From contig NZ_CP035632.1 in assembly GCF_008807075.1 (NCBI RefSeq), positions 1,612,001 through 1,676,000 on the forward strand: a stretch of DNA of 64,000 bases, in the 5' to 3' direction. This document shows positions 48,496 to 58,583 of the stretch, one piece after another. Each line of letters opens with the position of its first letter. Position 1 is the stretch's first letter. The notes beneath the pieces are model-generated. The model made no database searches. It saw only the letters and a program-made list of their open reading frames with translations, and was not told the origin of the DNA. The position numbers and the translations under genes are program-made. Source of the DNA: Synechococcus sp. RSCCF101. Its GTDB lineage: Bacteria > Cyanobacteriota > Cyanobacteriia > PCC-6307 > Cyanobiaceae.

Positions 48496-50708
48496 CTAGC
48501 CGTACCGTCCCGCCGTGGAGGCGATCAGGAAGGCGGCGTAGGTCAGGAAGTAGCCGATGGTGAAGTGGGCCAGACCCACCACACGGGCCTGAACGATCGA
48601 GAGCGCCACGGGCTTGTCGCGCCAGCCGACCAGGTTGGCCAGAGGCGTGCGCTGGTGAGCCCAGACGATGGTCTCGATCAGCTCCTGCCAGTAGCCCCTC
48701 CAGGAGATGAGGAACATGAAGCCGGTCGCCCAGATCAGGTGTCCGAAGAGGAACATCCAGGCCCAGACGGCCAGGTTGTTGGTGCCGAAGGGGTTGTAGC
48801 CGTTGATCAGCTGGGAGCTGTTGAGCCACAGGTAATCGCGGAACCAACCCATCAGGTAGGTGCTGGACTCATTGAACTGAGCCACGTTGCCCTGCCAGAT
48901 GGCCAGGTGCTTCCAGTGCCAGTAGAAGGTCACCCAACCCACGGTGTTCAGAGCCCAGAAGACAGCCAGGTAGAAGGCGTCCCAGGCAGAGATGTCGCAG
49001 GTGCCGCCACGGCCGGGGCCGTCGCAGGGGAAGGAGTAGCCGAAGTCCTTCTTGTCGGGCATCAGCTTGGAGCCACGGGCATCCAGGGCACCCTTGACCA
49101 GGATCAGGGTGGTGGTGTGCAGCCCGAGAGCGATGGCATGGTGCACCAGGAAGTCTCCGGGGCCGATCGGCAGGAAGACGTCGGTGTTGCCGTTGATGGC
49201 ATCGAGCCAGAAGTGATCGCCGGGGATGTTGGCCGAGGCCAGGCTGGCGGCACTCTGGGGATTGGACAGGAGAACGTCCATTCCATACATCGCCTTACCG
49301 GAAGCCGCCTGCACGAACTGGGCGAAGACGGGCTCGACAAGGATTTGCTTCTCGGGGGTACCGAAGGCCACAACCACGTCGTTGTGGACATACAGACCAA
49401 GGGTGTGGAAGCCGAGGAAGAGAGAGACCCAGCTCAGGTGGCTGATGATCGCTTCCTTGTGCTCCAGCATGCGGGCCAGAACGTTGTTGGCGTTGGCCTG
49501 CGGGTCGTAGTCACGGATGAAGAAGATGGCTCCGTGAGCGAAGGCACCGCACATCAGGAAGATGGCGATGTACTGGTGGTGGGTGTACAGCGCTGCCTGG
49601 GTCGTGTAGTCCTTCGCGATGAAGGCGTACGAGGGCATCGAGTACATGTGCTGCGCCACCAGGCTGGTGATCACACCCAGGGATGCCAGGGCAAGACCGA
49701 GCTGGAAGTGCAGGGAGTTGTTGATCGTGTCGTAGAGACCCTTGTGGCCGGCACCCAGGTCACCAGGGGTTCCCGGGGGGGGTTGTGGGCTTCGAGGATC
49801 TCGCGGATCGAGTGGCCGATACCGAAGTTGGTCCGGTACATGTGGCCGGCGATCACGAAGATCACACCGATCGCCAGATGGTGGTGGGCGATGTCCGTCA
49901 GCCAGAGCGCTTCACTCTGCGGATGGAAGCCGCCGAGGAAGGTGAGGATGGCGGTGCCGGCACCTTCGGAGGATCCGAAGACCTGACCGAGGGTATCGGG
50001 ATTCTCGGCATAGACGCCCCAGTTGCCGGTGAAGAAGGGACCCAGGCCTGCCGGGTGCGGCATGACGTTGAGGAAGTTGTCCCAACCGACGTGCTGACCA
50101 CGGGCCTCGGGAATGGCCACGTGCACCAGGTGTCCGGTCCAGGCGATCGAGCTGAAGCCGAAGAGGACAGCCAGGTGGTGGTTGAGGCGTGATTCAGCGT
50201 TCTTGAACCAGGCCAGGGAGGGGCGGTACTTGGGCTGCAGGTGCAGCCAGCCGGCGAAGAGGAACCAGGCGGACAGGATCAGAAGGAAGATCGAGCCGGC
50301 ATAGAGCTCAGCATTGGACCGCATGCCGATGGTGTACCACCAGTGGTACACACCGGAATAGGCCACGTTCACCGGTGAGGAGGCTCCGGCCTGGGAGAAG
50401 GCGTCAATGGCGCCCTGGCCGAAGTGGGGGTCCCAGATCGCATGGGCGATGGGACGGACATGCAGGGGGTCAGCGACCCACTGTTCGAAGTTGCCCTGCC
50501 AGGCGACGTGGAACAGGTTGCCCGAAACCCAGAGGAAGATCACCGCCAGGTGACCGAAATGAGTGGAGAAGAGCTTCTGGTAAAGCTTCTCCTCGGTCAT
50601 CCCGTCATGGCTCTCGAAATCGTGAGCCGTGGCGATGCCGTACCAGATACGGCGGGTTGTCGGGTCCTGTGCCAGACCCTGGCTGAACGAAGGAAATTTC
50701 GTTGCCAT
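48496..50708 (-). CDS. psaB: Photosystem I P700 apoprotein A2, with an apparent frameshift
   Basis: Core reaction-centre subunit with PsaA. Two frames cover one protein: [20 protein letters not shown] onwards to EAHNPP, then [20 protein letters not shown] to the end. One extra base in the C/G run at 49772-49782 would restore [20 protein letters not shown] and give 737 residues, the normal length. The FX iron-sulfur loop [20 protein letters not shown] is intact. All other parts look functional and codon use matches psaA, so a sequencing or assembly error is the likeliest cause. Confidence 0.95.
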
Positions 50709-50727
50709 TGGGAAGGTCAGGATGAGG

Positions 50728-53031
50728 TCAACCGACCACAAGAATGTGGGCGTGGAAGAAGGCCCATGTCGTCGCGATGCCGCCCACTAGATAGTGAGCC
50801 ACACCCACAGCACGACCCTGGGTGATGGAGAGAGCGCGAGGCTGGATGGCCGGAGCCACCTTCAGCTTGTTGTGAGCCCAGACAATGGACTCGATCAGCT
50901 CCTGCCAGTAGCCGCGGCCACTGAAGAGGAACATCAGGCTGAAGGCCCAGATGAAGTGCGCGCCGAGGAACATCAGCCCATAGGCACTGTTGGATGAGCC
51001 GTAGCTGTTGATCACCTGAACGGCCTGAGCCCAGAGGAAATCACGCAGCCAACCATTGATGGTGATGGCACTGTTGGCGAAGTTGCCGTTGGTGATGTGC
51101 GACACCGTGCCATCGGGACTCACGGTTCCCCACACGTCGCTCTGCATCTTCCAGCTGAAGTGGAAGATCACGATCGAGAGGGAGTTGTACATCCAGAACA
51201 GGCCGAGGAACACGTGGTCCCAGGCAGACACCTGGCAGGTGCCACCACGACCCGGTCCGTCACAGGGGAAGCGGAAGCCGAGGTTGGCCTTGTCGGGAAT
51301 CAGGCGCGAGTTCCGGGCGTAGAGCACACCCTTCAGCAGGATCAGCACCGTCACGTGAATGGTGAAGGCGTGAATGTGGTGCACCATGAAGTCGGCCGTT
51401 CCCAGAGGGATCGGCGCAGCGGCGACCTTGCCCGCCACGGCGACGACGGAGCCGTCGAACACTTCACTCACACCGGCCAGGGCGTTGGGAGCGGTGCTGC
51501 CGGCAGCGGCGGCATGCAGACCCTGAACCCACTGGGCGAAGATCGGCTTGAGGGAGATGGCGGAATCGCTGAACATGTCCTGGGGACGACCCAGGGCACG
51601 CATGGTGTCGTTGTGGATATACAGCCCGAAGCTGTGGAATCCGAGCCAGATGCAGACCCAGTTCAGGTGGCTGATCAGGGCGTCACGCGCCTTGAGCACA
51701 CGGTCGAGAACGTTGTCCACATGCTTGGCGGGGTCGTAGTCCCGGACCATGGCGATGGCGGCGTGGGCCGCGCCACCGACGATCAGGAAGCCCCCGATCC
51801 ACATGTGGTGGGTGAAGATGCAGAGCTGGGTGGGGTAGTCGATGCCGATGTAGGGATACGGAGGCATCGCATACATGTGGTGCGCAACGATGATCGTCAG
51901 CGAACCGAACAGCGCCAGGTTGAGGCCCAGCTGGGCATGCCAGGAGGTGGTGAGGAACTCGAAGAGTCCGTCGTGTCCCTTGCTGGCGGGGAACAGAAGC
52001 GGATCACCCTTCTGGCCCTCGAGGATCTCCTTGATGCTGTGACCAATGCCCCAGTTGGTCCGGTACATATGACCGGCCACGATGAAGAGCACCGCGATCG
52101 CCAGGTGGTGATGGGCGATGTCCGTCATCCACAGACTTCCCGTCACGGGGTTCAGACCGCCGTTGAAGGTAAGGAAGTCGCCGTAGGCGGCCCAGTTGCC
52201 GGTGAAGAAGGCACCGATGCCCGCACCGAAGCCGGGGAACAGCTGGGAGATGAGGTCCTGGCTGAGGAACTCATGCGGCAGCGGGATGTCAGCCACTGAA
52301 CCGATCGTCTGCCCATCGAGGGTGAGCGGCTGACCGGCGTCGATGGCATCCATCAACTGGGTGGTCGGCAGGGACACATGCAGCAGGTGCCCTGTCCAGG
52401 ACAGGGAACCCAGTCCGAGCAGACCGGCCAGGTGGTGGTTGAGCATGGACTCAACGTTCTGGAACCACTCGAGCTTCGGAGCGGCCTTGTGGTAGTGGAA
52501 GACCCCTGCGTTGAGCATGAGGCCGGCCATCACCAGGGCGCCGATGGCGGTGGCGAGAAGCTGGGTCTCACTGGTGAAGCCCCAGGCCCTCCAGACGTGG
52601 AAGAGGCCGGAGGTGATCTGAATGCCTTGGAATCCGGCACCCACATCACCGTTGAGAATTTCCTGACCGAAGACGGGCCAGACAACCTGCGCACTGGGCT
52701 TGACGTGCGTTGGGTCGGCCAGCCAGCCGGTGTAGTTGGAGAAGCGGGCTCCGTGGAAGAAGGCGCCGCTCAGCCAGATGAAGATGACGGCCAGATGGCC
52801 GAAGTGAGCGCTGAAGATCTTGCGTGAGACCTCTTCGAGATCGCTCGTGTGGCTGTCGAAGTCGTGAGCGTCAGCGTGGAGGTTCCAAATCCATGTGGTG
52901 GTTTTGGGACCTTTGGCGAGGGAGCGATCGAAATGCCCGGGCTTGCCGAGCACGTCGACGTCGACGGGAACAGGGTTCCTGTCAACCATGGCTTTCGCCG
53001 TTTTCCCACGCTCTGGTGGGCTGATGGTCAT
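50728..53031 (-). CDS. psaA: Photosystem I P700 apoprotein A1
   Basis: Forms the reaction-centre heterodimer with PsaB, binding P700, most antenna chlorophyll and half of FX. ATG 53031 gives [20 protein letters not shown] and 767 residues. FX loop [20 protein letters not shown]; many histidine ligands along the 11 predicted helices, e.g. [20 protein letters not shown]. The frame extends 60 codons upstream into the leader without homology. psaB starts 19 bases after its stop. Confidence 0.98.
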   Translation of the reverse strand: MTISPPERGKTAKAMVDRNPVPVDVDVLGKPGHFDRSLAKGPKTTTWIWNLHADAHDFDSHTSDLEEVSRKIFSAHFGHLAVIFIWLSGAFFHGARFSNYTGWLADPTHVKPSAQVVWPVFGQEILNGDVGAGFQGIQITSGLFHVWRAWGFTSETQLLATAIGALVMAGLMLNAGVFHYHKAAPKLEWFQNVESMLNHHLAGLLGLGSLSWTGHLLHVSLPTTQLMDAIDAGQPLTLDGQTIGSVADIPLPHEFLSQDLISQLFPGFGAGIGAFFTGNWAAYGDFLTFNGGLNPVTGSLWMTDIAHHHLAIAVLFIVAGHMYRTNWGIGHSIKEILEGQKGDPLLFPASKGHDGLFEFLTTSWHAQLGLNLALFGSLTIIVAHHMYAMPPYPYIGIDYPTQLCIFTHHMWIGGFLIVGGAAHAAIAMVRDYDPAKHVDNVLDRVLKARDALISHLNWVCIWLGFHSFGLYIHNDTMRALGRPQDMFSDSAISLKPIFAQWVQGLHAAAAGSTAPNALAGVSEVFDGSVVAVAGKVAAAPIPLGTADFMVHHIHAFTIHVTVLILLKGVLYARNSRLIPDKANLGFRFPCDGPGRGGTCQVSAWDHVFLGLFWMYNSLSIVIFHFSWKMQSDVWGTVSPDGTVSHITNGNFANSAITINGWLRDFLWAQAVQVINSYGSSNSAYGLMFLGAHFIWAFSLMFLFSGRGYWQELIESIVWAHNKLKVAPAIQPRALSITQGRAVGVAHYLVGGIATTWAFFHAHILVVG

Positions 53032-53060
53032 CGAGTCGTTCCTCGAGGGACGGGATCGAG

Positions 53061-53100
53061 GTGGAGGGCCACCCCTCAAGCGAGGGGCTCTCACCTCCAC
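53061..53100 (-). promoter_or_regulatory. Two-part hairpin in the psaA leader
   Basis: GTGGAGG (53061-53067) pairs with CCTCCAC (53094-53100), enclosing CCCCTC (53072-53077) paired with GAGGGG (53082-53087) around AAGC. It lies 30-70 bases before the psaA ATG. It would fold in the mRNA and could affect translation or stability; its role is inferred from position only. Confidence 0.45.
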
Positions 53101-53265
53101 GGGGCCCCGCTGACCCTTGGTGGCGGCTCGGATCGCCGGGAGGGCGATCGCGCCGCTGGGACAGCGGAGAGGCACCAGCTCCGGGGAACTGGTGTTGAGA
53201 CCCCCTTGCAAGAGGGAGTCGCTCGCGGAAGCATAAGAGCGTTGATCTGCAGCTCCGCCCGGCTA

Positions 53266-53280
53266 GTTACAAAGGTTCAA
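53266..53280. promoter_or_regulatory. HLR1-like direct repeat (possible RpaB site) upstream of psaA
   Basis: GTTACAAAGGTTCAA resembles the HLR1 direct repeat (two GTTACA-type heptamers) bound by the response regulator RpaB at PSI promoters. The first half matches; the second has two changes. It lies about 235 bases from the psaA ATG. Confidence 0.4.
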
Positions 53281-53355
53281 TCCGGGCGAACCGCCCTGTC
53301 GGACTGGGCTTTGCGCAGAGTGCGTACACACGCAGGCGTTGCAACTTTGCGCGAT

Positions 53356-53373
53356 TTGTTATCAACTTAACAA
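53356..53373. promoter_or_regulatory. TTGTTA-N6-TAACAA dyad
   Basis: A perfect six-base inverted repeat spaced by TCAACT in AT-rich DNA that stands out from its GC-rich surroundings. It lies 105 bases before the lipoprotein ATG and 325 bases from psaA. It looks like a dimer-binding operator; the regulator is unknown. Confidence 0.4.
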
Positions 53374-53478
53374 TGAAGTTTTCCGGTGGCCGTGCTGGGT
53401 CGCCCTGCCCTGCCGGCGCGCTGGAGGCCGGCCGCAGCCCGTTGCGCAGAATGGCTGCGGCTTCTCCCGTGGGCTCCC

Positions 53479-54807
53479 ATGACTCGCCGGGCCGTTCAAC
53501 CGCTGCCTCCTCTGCATCGGCTCCTGGGGGTCGTCACCGCCCTTGTGATCGGCTGCACCGGCTGCGCCGGCACGCCCGGGGGCACGCCCCTCGGCGGCCG
53601 CGGGGCCACGCTTCAGGAAACCGCACCCCCGCTCGCCGTCCAGCAGGTGCGGGAACGGCTCGCGGTTCACGATCCGGTGGTGCGCATCACCGCCCCCGCG
53701 CCCGACGCCGTGCTGGCTGAGGGGCCCTGGACCCTGGACCTGCAGGTCCAGGACTGGCCGATCGGCGATGCCGGCCCCCTCGGACCCGGTCCCCATGTGG
53801 TGGTGCAGATCGACGACGAGGCCCCCCGGCGGATCACCGCTGTTGAGGAGGGACAGGCCAGCCTGACGCTGGACCCCCTGTCTCCCGGCAGCCATCGCAT
53901 CACGGCCTATGCCGCCCGTCCCTGGGGGGAAGCGGTCAAGAGCCCCCAGGCCAGCAGTCGCCTGATCGTGCATCGGCTGGCTCCCCTCCCCGGCAGTCAG
54001 CCGGCCCCGGGCAGTGCCTGGATGGTGCCGGTGAGTCCGGACCAGCGCGAGGCCACCGGCCCGATCGGAACCAGGGAGCCCGTGCTGGTGGACTGGCTGC
54101 TGTGGGACGCCCCGCTGCAGCACCTGAGCCCGGGAGATGACCAGTGGCGGCTGCGGATCACCCTCAATGGAGACAGCGTTCTGGTGGACCGCCAGACGCC
54201 GCTGTGGTTGGAGGGCTTCCGACCGGGCGACAACGTTCTGATGCTGGAACTGCTCGCCGCCACCGGCGAGCCGCTCAATCCCCCCTTCAACGCCGTGGTG
54301 CGTGGAGTGCGGGTCGACCCACGGGCGTCCGGCGGCCCCTGGCTCAACGGTCCTCTGAGTGAGCGCGACCTGGCCCTGGTGCTCGGGCTCCCGACCGATG
54401 CCGGCCTCGAATCGGCAGATCCGGAGGCCTCCGAAGAAGCGGTCGCGCCGGTCGGACGCGAAACCAAACCCGAGCCCGAGCCCGAGCCAAGCGTGACCGA
54501 CGACGACGCGGCCCCGGCGGAGCCCGCTCTCAGCAAGGCCGGCGACGAAGTGGCCGATCCCGGAATCGAGGCCGATCCCGGGGTCGAGACCAAGCCCGCA
54601 ACCGAGCCCGCCGCACCCGAAGCGATGGTCCCTGAGGCCGACCCTGCAGAAGCCGGGGACTCCGGGACCGAGGCCGAGACCGACCGGCAAGAGCCCTCCG
54701 CCGGCACCTCCCCCACCGAACTCAGCCCCTCCAACGCCGAGGAGGAGGAGCCGGGCGAGGCCCCATCGCCCCCGCTCACCGCGGCAGATCAGGCTGATGC
54801 CGCCTGA
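53479..54807 (+). CDS. Predicted lipoprotein with acidic low-complexity C-terminus
   Basis: A 442-residue protein I do not recognise. The N-terminus has a hydrophobic segment and lipobox-like end (LLGVVTALVIGCTGCAG), so lipidation at one of the cysteines is likely. Residues about 50-310 look like two beta-rich domains, the first starting VVRITAPAPDAVLAEGPWTL, resembling Ig-like or wedge domains. From about 325 on the sequence is Pro/Glu/Ala-rich (KPEPEPEPSV), probably disordered. It overlaps the cbiG-cobJ start by 11 bases, so the two may be co-translated, though a shared function is not evident. Confidence 0.65.
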   Translation: MTRRAVQPLPPLHRLLGVVTALVIGCTGCAGTPGGTPLGGRGATLQETAPPLAVQQVRERLAVHDPVVRITAPAPDAVLAEGPWTLDLQVQDWPIGDAGPLGPGPHVVVQIDDEAPRRITAVEEGQASLTLDPLSPGSHRITAYAARPWGEAVKSPQASSRLIVHRLAPLPGSQPAPGSAWMVPVSPDQREATGPIGTREPVLVDWLLWDAPLQHLSPGDDQWRLRITLNGDSVLVDRQTPLWLEGFRPGDNVLMLELLAATGEPLNPPFNAVVRGVRVDPRASGGPWLNGPLSERDLALVLGLPTDAGLESADPEASEEAVAPVGRETKPEPEPEPSVTDDDAAPAEPALSKAGDEVADPGIEADPGVETKPATEPAAPEAMVPEADPAEAGDSGTEAETDRQEPSAGTSPTELSPSNAEEEEPGEAPSPPLTAADQADAA

Positions 54808-56602
54808 GCCCTCCCGATCCGGGGGCCTCGTGCTGGGGCTGGCCCTCAGCGCCCGCTCGCGCTCCGCTCTCAGCCAGCTGCAGGCCGGCGGCGTGATCAG
54901 CGCCATCACGCCGCCGGAAGCCCGGGCCGCGGCAGAGCTGGCGCAGCACTGGCAGCAGGCCTCCGCCTTCGTGATCGCCGGTGCGGTGGGGGCGGTGACC
55001 CGCCTGATCGCCCCCCATCTGAGCGACAAGCACAACGACCCCGCCGTAGTGGTGATCGACCCGGCGGGTCGGTTCGCCATCCCGGTGCTGGGGGGCCATC
55101 GGGCCGGTGGTGAATCGCTGTGCCGGGCCGTGGCCGCCTGCCTCGGTGGAACAGCGGTGAGCACCGGCAGCAGCGGGGGCGAGGGCAATGGACTCCCGCT
55201 CGACTGCTTCGGACGGGACTGGGGCTGGCGGCGGGGCAGCGGGCCGTGGGACCAGCTGATGAAGCGCGCGGCAGCGGGCCAGGACCTGACCGTCCGCCAG
55301 GAGGGAGGCCTCGACCTCTGGCGCCGTCTGCCCAGCGCCGTGGGGGAGAGCGCGGGCTCAGACGCGGATGGAGAGACCGGCCCGGCCGCCGATCTGGTGA
55401 TCGGTGCCGAGCTCAACGAGGGATGCCGCTGGCATCCGCCCCTGCTCTGGATCGGTGTGGGCTGTGAGCGGGACAGCTCGGCCGGGCTGATCGAGCGCGC
55501 CATTGACGAGGCTCTGGCCAGCGCCAACCTGGCAGCCGCAGCGGTGGCCGGTGCCGCCAGCCTGGACCTCAAGGGGGATGAGGCGGGATTGCTGCACGTT
55601 CTCGAGCGCCGGGGCTGGCCCCTGAAGCTGTTCCCATCCAGCGATCTGGCCGCCGTGGCAGTGCCCACTCCCTCGGCGGAGGTGGCCCGGGCCGTGGGAA
55701 CCGCCAGTGTGGCCGAGGCTTCAGCCCTGCTGGCCGCAGGGGAGAACGCCCGGCTGCCGGTGAGCAAGCGCATCAGCCGAGCCGCGGCCCCGGAACGGGG
55801 CGCCGTGACTGTCGCCATCGCCCTGGCCAGCCGCCAGTGGGCCCCGCAGCGGGGCCGGCTGGACTGCATCGGCACCGGTCCGGGCGGGTTGGATCAGCTC
55901 ACCGCCGCGGCACGGACCAGCCTGGCCGAGGCCACCGCCTGGGTCGGGTACAGCCTCTACCTCGATCTGCTCGAACCCCTGCGGCGCCCGGACCAGCTGC
56001 GGGTCGACGGCAGGCTCACCGAAGAACAGCAGCGCTGTGATCAGGCGCTGGATCTGGCCGGCTCCGGCCTGCGGGTGGCCCTGATCTCCTCGGGTGACAG
56101 CGGCATCTACGGCATGGCGGGGCTGGCTCTGAGCCGCTGGTTGCAACGGCCCGAGCAGGACCGGCCGAGCTTCCGGGTGCAGCCCGGCATCTCAGCCTTT
56201 CAGCAGGCGGCGGCCAGGGTGGGGGCACCCCTGATGCACGACCTCTGCACCATCAGCCTCAGCGACCGGCTCACCCCCTGGCCCCGGATCCGGGAGCGAC
56301 TGGAGGCTGCCGCCATGGGGGACTTCGTGGTGGCGCTCTACAACCCCCGCTCCCGCGATCGCGACTGGCAGCTGCAGGAGGCCCTCACCATCCTCAGCCG
56401 GCACCGTCCCGCCACCACACCGGTTCTGCTGGCCCGTCAGCTGGATCGGGAGGGGGAATCGCTGGCGATCCACCCGCTGGACAGCGTTCCGGTGGAGCAG
56501 GTGGACATGCTCACCCTGGTGCTGGTGGGCAACAGCAGCACCTCCGTTCGTGAGGGCGTGATGCTGACGCCGCGGGGCTATCCGGGCGCCGAGATCCAGT
56601 GA
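54797..56602 (+). CDS. cobJ: CbiG-CobJ fusion: cobalt-precorrin-5A hydrolase and precorrin-3B C17-methyltransferase
   Basis: Two corrin-ring enzymes in 601 residues. The first part (about 1-350) is CbiG-like: FVIAGAVGAVTRLIAPHLSD and VVVIDPAGRFAIPVLGGHRA, with the C-terminal domain IGVGCERDSSAGLIERAIDE. The second part (about 355-600) is a SAM-dependent tetrapyrrole methylase: LDCIGTGPGGLDQLTAAART, GYSLYLDLL, ISSGDSGIYGMAGLAL and ALYNPRSRDRDWQL. CbiG opens the C20-C21 lactone and CobJ performs ring contraction, consecutive steps, so the fusion makes sense. It belongs with the riboswitch-controlled cbiMNQ genes 5 kb away. Confidence 0.9.
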   Translation: MPPEPSRSGGLVLGLALSARSRSALSQLQAGGVISAITPPEARAAAELAQHWQQASAFVIAGAVGAVTRLIAPHLSDKHNDPAVVVIDPAGRFAIPVLGGHRAGGESLCRAVAACLGGTAVSTGSSGGEGNGLPLDCFGRDWGWRRGSGPWDQLMKRAAAGQDLTVRQEGGLDLWRRLPSAVGESAGSDADGETGPAADLVIGAELNEGCRWHPPLLWIGVGCERDSSAGLIERAIDEALASANLAAAAVAGAASLDLKGDEAGLLHVLERRGWPLKLFPSSDLAAVAVPTPSAEVARAVGTASVAEASALLAAGENARLPVSKRISRAAAPERGAVTVAIALASRQWAPQRGRLDCIGTGPGGLDQLTAAARTSLAEATAWVGYSLYLDLLEPLRRPDQLRVDGRLTEEQQRCDQALDLAGSGLRVALISSGDSGIYGMAGLALSRWLQRPEQDRPSFRVQPGISAFQQAAARVGAPLMHDLCTISLSDRLTPWPRIRERLEAAAMGDFVVALYNPRSRDRDWQLQEALTILSRHRPATTPVLLARQLDREGESLAIHPLDSVPVEQVDMLTLVLVGNSSTSVREGVMLTPRGYPGAEIQ

Positions 56603-56628
56603 ACGGCGCGGCGAGGCCCGGCCGAGAC

Positions 56629-57732
56629 CTACTTCCAGCCGGCTTCGGCCATCATTTTCAGGGCCGTCGGCTGGGTCCGGGCCAGCTTGGCGATGGGAAC
56701 GTTGTCGGGCGTGAAGGAGCCGAGACGACGCAGCTCGGCCGAGGAACCACTGCCACGCAGGGGATATTCATAGGTCGGACCGGCCAGCCCCTTGTTGCCG
56801 TCGGGAGAGGCCAGAAATTCGATCAGGCGAATCGCTTCGGTCTTGTTCCTGGCGGTCTTGGCCACACCGGCAGCGCTGATGTTCACGTGAGCCGGTTTTG
56901 GCATGATCACCTCAACCTTGCGGGCCACGGTCTGATCCCGCTTGCCCTGCACCCCACCCCGCATCCGGGCCACGTAGTAGTGGTTCACCACACCCACACC
57001 GCAGCGGCCGCTGGCCACGGCGCGGACCAGGGCCACATCATTGCCGTAGTAGGGCTGGGTCACATTACGGGTGATTCCATTCAGCCAGGACCGCGTTGCC
57101 CCCTGACCGCGCAGCAGGATCTGATCGGCCACCAGTGACTGGTTGTAGACGCTGCTTCGCTTGCGCAGGCACAACTGGCCCTTGAGTTTCGGGCTGGCCA
57201 GATCCTGATAGGTGCGGATCGTGCCGGGCGAGACCTTGTCCGGATTCACGATGATCGATCGCACGCGTCGCGTGAGCCCATACCAGCGACCGCTCGGGTC
57301 ACGATAGGTGGCAGGAACAGCGCGGTCGAGCGTCGCGGAGCGGACCGGTTGCAGAAGGCCGGCATCCGCCGCCTGATTGATGCGGGCCGCATCCACCAGG
57401 ATGATCACGTCGGCCTTCGATCGGGCCCCTTCCCGTTTGAGGCGTTCCACCAGAGAGAGGCCGGTGGACTCGAGCAGGCGCACGCGGATGCCCGTCTGAT
57501 CCGAGAACCGCTTGAACACATCCCGATCGGTGTTGTAGTGACGACCGGAATACACACGCACTTCAGCGGCCTCGGCTGCAGCCATCAGACTCACGCCGCC
57601 CGACAGAAGCATCGCCCCGGTGATCCCCCAGGCAAGCCGGGGGATTCCCCCGAGGGCAGACCCAACCCGCCGCGTCGTGGTCAGAGGAACCATCGTCTGG
57701 TTCCGGGATTCGGCGCGGCGGAAGGAACGCAT
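56629..57732 (-). CDS. Iron(III) ABC transporter substrate-binding protein, FutA/IdiA-like
   Basis: Periplasmic ferric-iron receptor, 367 residues. After a signal region (WGITGAMLLSGGVSLMAAAEA) comes EVRVYSGRHYNTDRDVFKRF, with tyrosine ligands also expected in SSVYNQSLVADQ and VVNHYYVARMRGG. IRVRLLESTGLSLVERLKRE and SPDGNKGLAG are family motifs. Two Arg pairs occur in the first 25 residues, so Tat export as in Synechocystis FutA is possible but the motif is not canonical. ATG 57732 is used; ATG 57693 is an alternative. No permease or ATPase gene is adjacent. Confidence 0.9.
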   Translation of the reverse strand: MRSFRRAESRNQTMVPLTTTRRVGSALGGIPRLAWGITGAMLLSGGVSLMAAAEAAEVRVYSGRHYNTDRDVFKRFSDQTGIRVRLLESTGLSLVERLKREGARSKADVIILVDAARINQAADAGLLQPVRSATLDRAVPATYRDPSGRWYGLTRRVRSIIVNPDKVSPGTIRTYQDLASPKLKGQLCLRKRSSVYNQSLVADQILLRGQGATRSWLNGITRNVTQPYYGNDVALVRAVASGRCGVGVVNHYYVARMRGGVQGKRDQTVARKVEVIMPKPAHVNISAAGVAKTARNKTEAIRLIEFLASPDGNKGLAGPTYEYPLRGSGSSAELRRLGSFTPDNVPIAKLARTQPTALKMMAEAGWK

Positions 57733-57744
57733 CGCTGGAGTGAA

Positions 57745-57771
57745 GGGCCTGAGGCCATGCTATTCAGGCCC
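57745..57771 (-). promoter_or_regulatory. Hairpin just upstream of the FutA-like gene
   Basis: GGGCCTGA and TCAGGCCC form a perfect 8-bp inverted repeat around 11 bases, ending 12 bases before the ATG. On the mRNA it would sequester the ribosome-binding region. It does not look like a Fur box. Confidence 0.4.
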
Positions 57772-57885
57772 CCAGAGCCCTTTGCCCGACTCCCGCCGCC
57801 GCCGTGTCATGCATCACACGCCGGCGTAACCAATGAGACAGGCAGGGCCGGATCCCTGAGGGCGGCTGCCGCCAGATTCGATTGC

Positions 57886-58551
57886 ATGGATCTTCTGATT
57901 CACCGCCTTCTCCCGGCAGAGGCTGTCAGCCTGCTGATCACGATGGTGAACGCCGAAGGCGCCGCCTGGGCCGATGGCCGCGCCACAGCCGGGCGTCAAT
58001 CAGCCAGAGTCAAGAACAACCAGCAGCTGACCCGCAGCTGCCCGGTGGGCAGGGACGCCACGGATCGGGTGATGCAGCACCTGAGACGCGATCCCCTGAT
58101 CAAAAGCTTTGCTCTGCCCTGCCGGATCCACGGCACCATGTTCAGCCGAAGCGGTGTGGGCCAGGGGTACGGCATGCATGTGGACAACGCCTACATGCGG
58201 GGCGGTCGCAGCGATCTGTCCTTCACCCTGTTTCTCAGCGATCCCTTCGACTACGAGGGCGGCGTTCTGCGCATCCAGACCCTGCAGGACAGCCGGGAGG
58301 TGAAACTGGAGCCCGGCGAGGTGGTGCTCTACCCCAGCACCAGCCTGCATGAAGTCACCACCGTCAGCCGCGGGGAACGCCTGGTCTGCGTGGGCTGGAT
58401 CCAGAGCCATGTTCAGAGTCACGACGACCGCATGCTCCTCTTCGGACTGGATGCCGGGGCCCGGGCGCTGCTGGCCGAGCACGGGACCTCGCCATCCCTC
58501 GATCTGATCTTTCAGGCGTACGGCAATCTGCTGCGACGCTTCGGCGACTGA
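57886..58551 (+). CDS. PKHD-type Fe(II)/2-oxoglutarate dioxygenase, PiuC-like
   Basis: A 221-residue oxygenase of the PiuC/YbiX family. The iron ligands are in GYGMHVDNAYM (HxD) and STSLHEVTTVSRGERL (distal His, with the Arg for 2-oxoglutarate). PiuC genes are often iron-regulated and adjacent to iron uptake genes, as here with the divergent FutA-like gene 153 bases away. The substrate is unknown. Confidence 0.9.
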   Translation: MDLLIHRLLPAEAVSLLITMVNAEGAAWADGRATAGRQSARVKNNQQLTRSCPVGRDATDRVMQHLRRDPLIKSFALPCRIHGTMFSRSGVGQGYGMHVDNAYMRGGRSDLSFTLFLSDPFDYEGGVLRIQTLQDSREVKLEPGEVVLYPSTSLHEVTTVSRGERLVCVGWIQSHVQSHDDRMLLFGLDAGARALLAEHGTSPSLDLIFQAYGNLLRRFGD

Positions 58552-58583
58552 GCCGCGAGAGCCAGCCCGTGCACGCATCATTC

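Larger units (their letters stand above)
53032..53478. other. Spacer between psaA and the divergent lipoprotein gene
   Basis: 447 bases without a supported gene. It holds the psaA leader with a two-part hairpin, an HLR1-like direct repeat and a TTGTTA dyad, listed separately. The plus-strand frame from 53386 to 53478 is open but has no signal-peptide or family support, so the lipoprotein start is placed at 53479. Confidence 0.6.

Noticed and set aside
53362-55875. Long minus-strand frame opposite the lipoprotein and cbiG-cobJ
   Set aside because: Low-complexity Gly/Ala/Arg/Pro translation with no motifs; the plus-strand genes explain the region.
12883-56360. HIP1 octamers (GCGATCGC)
   Set aside because: Six or seven copies were noticed while reading (e.g. 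near 12890, 17535, 33572, 46365, 52095, 53157, 56356). In such GC-rich sequence a few are expected by chance, and I could not count exhaustively, so no enrichment is claimed.
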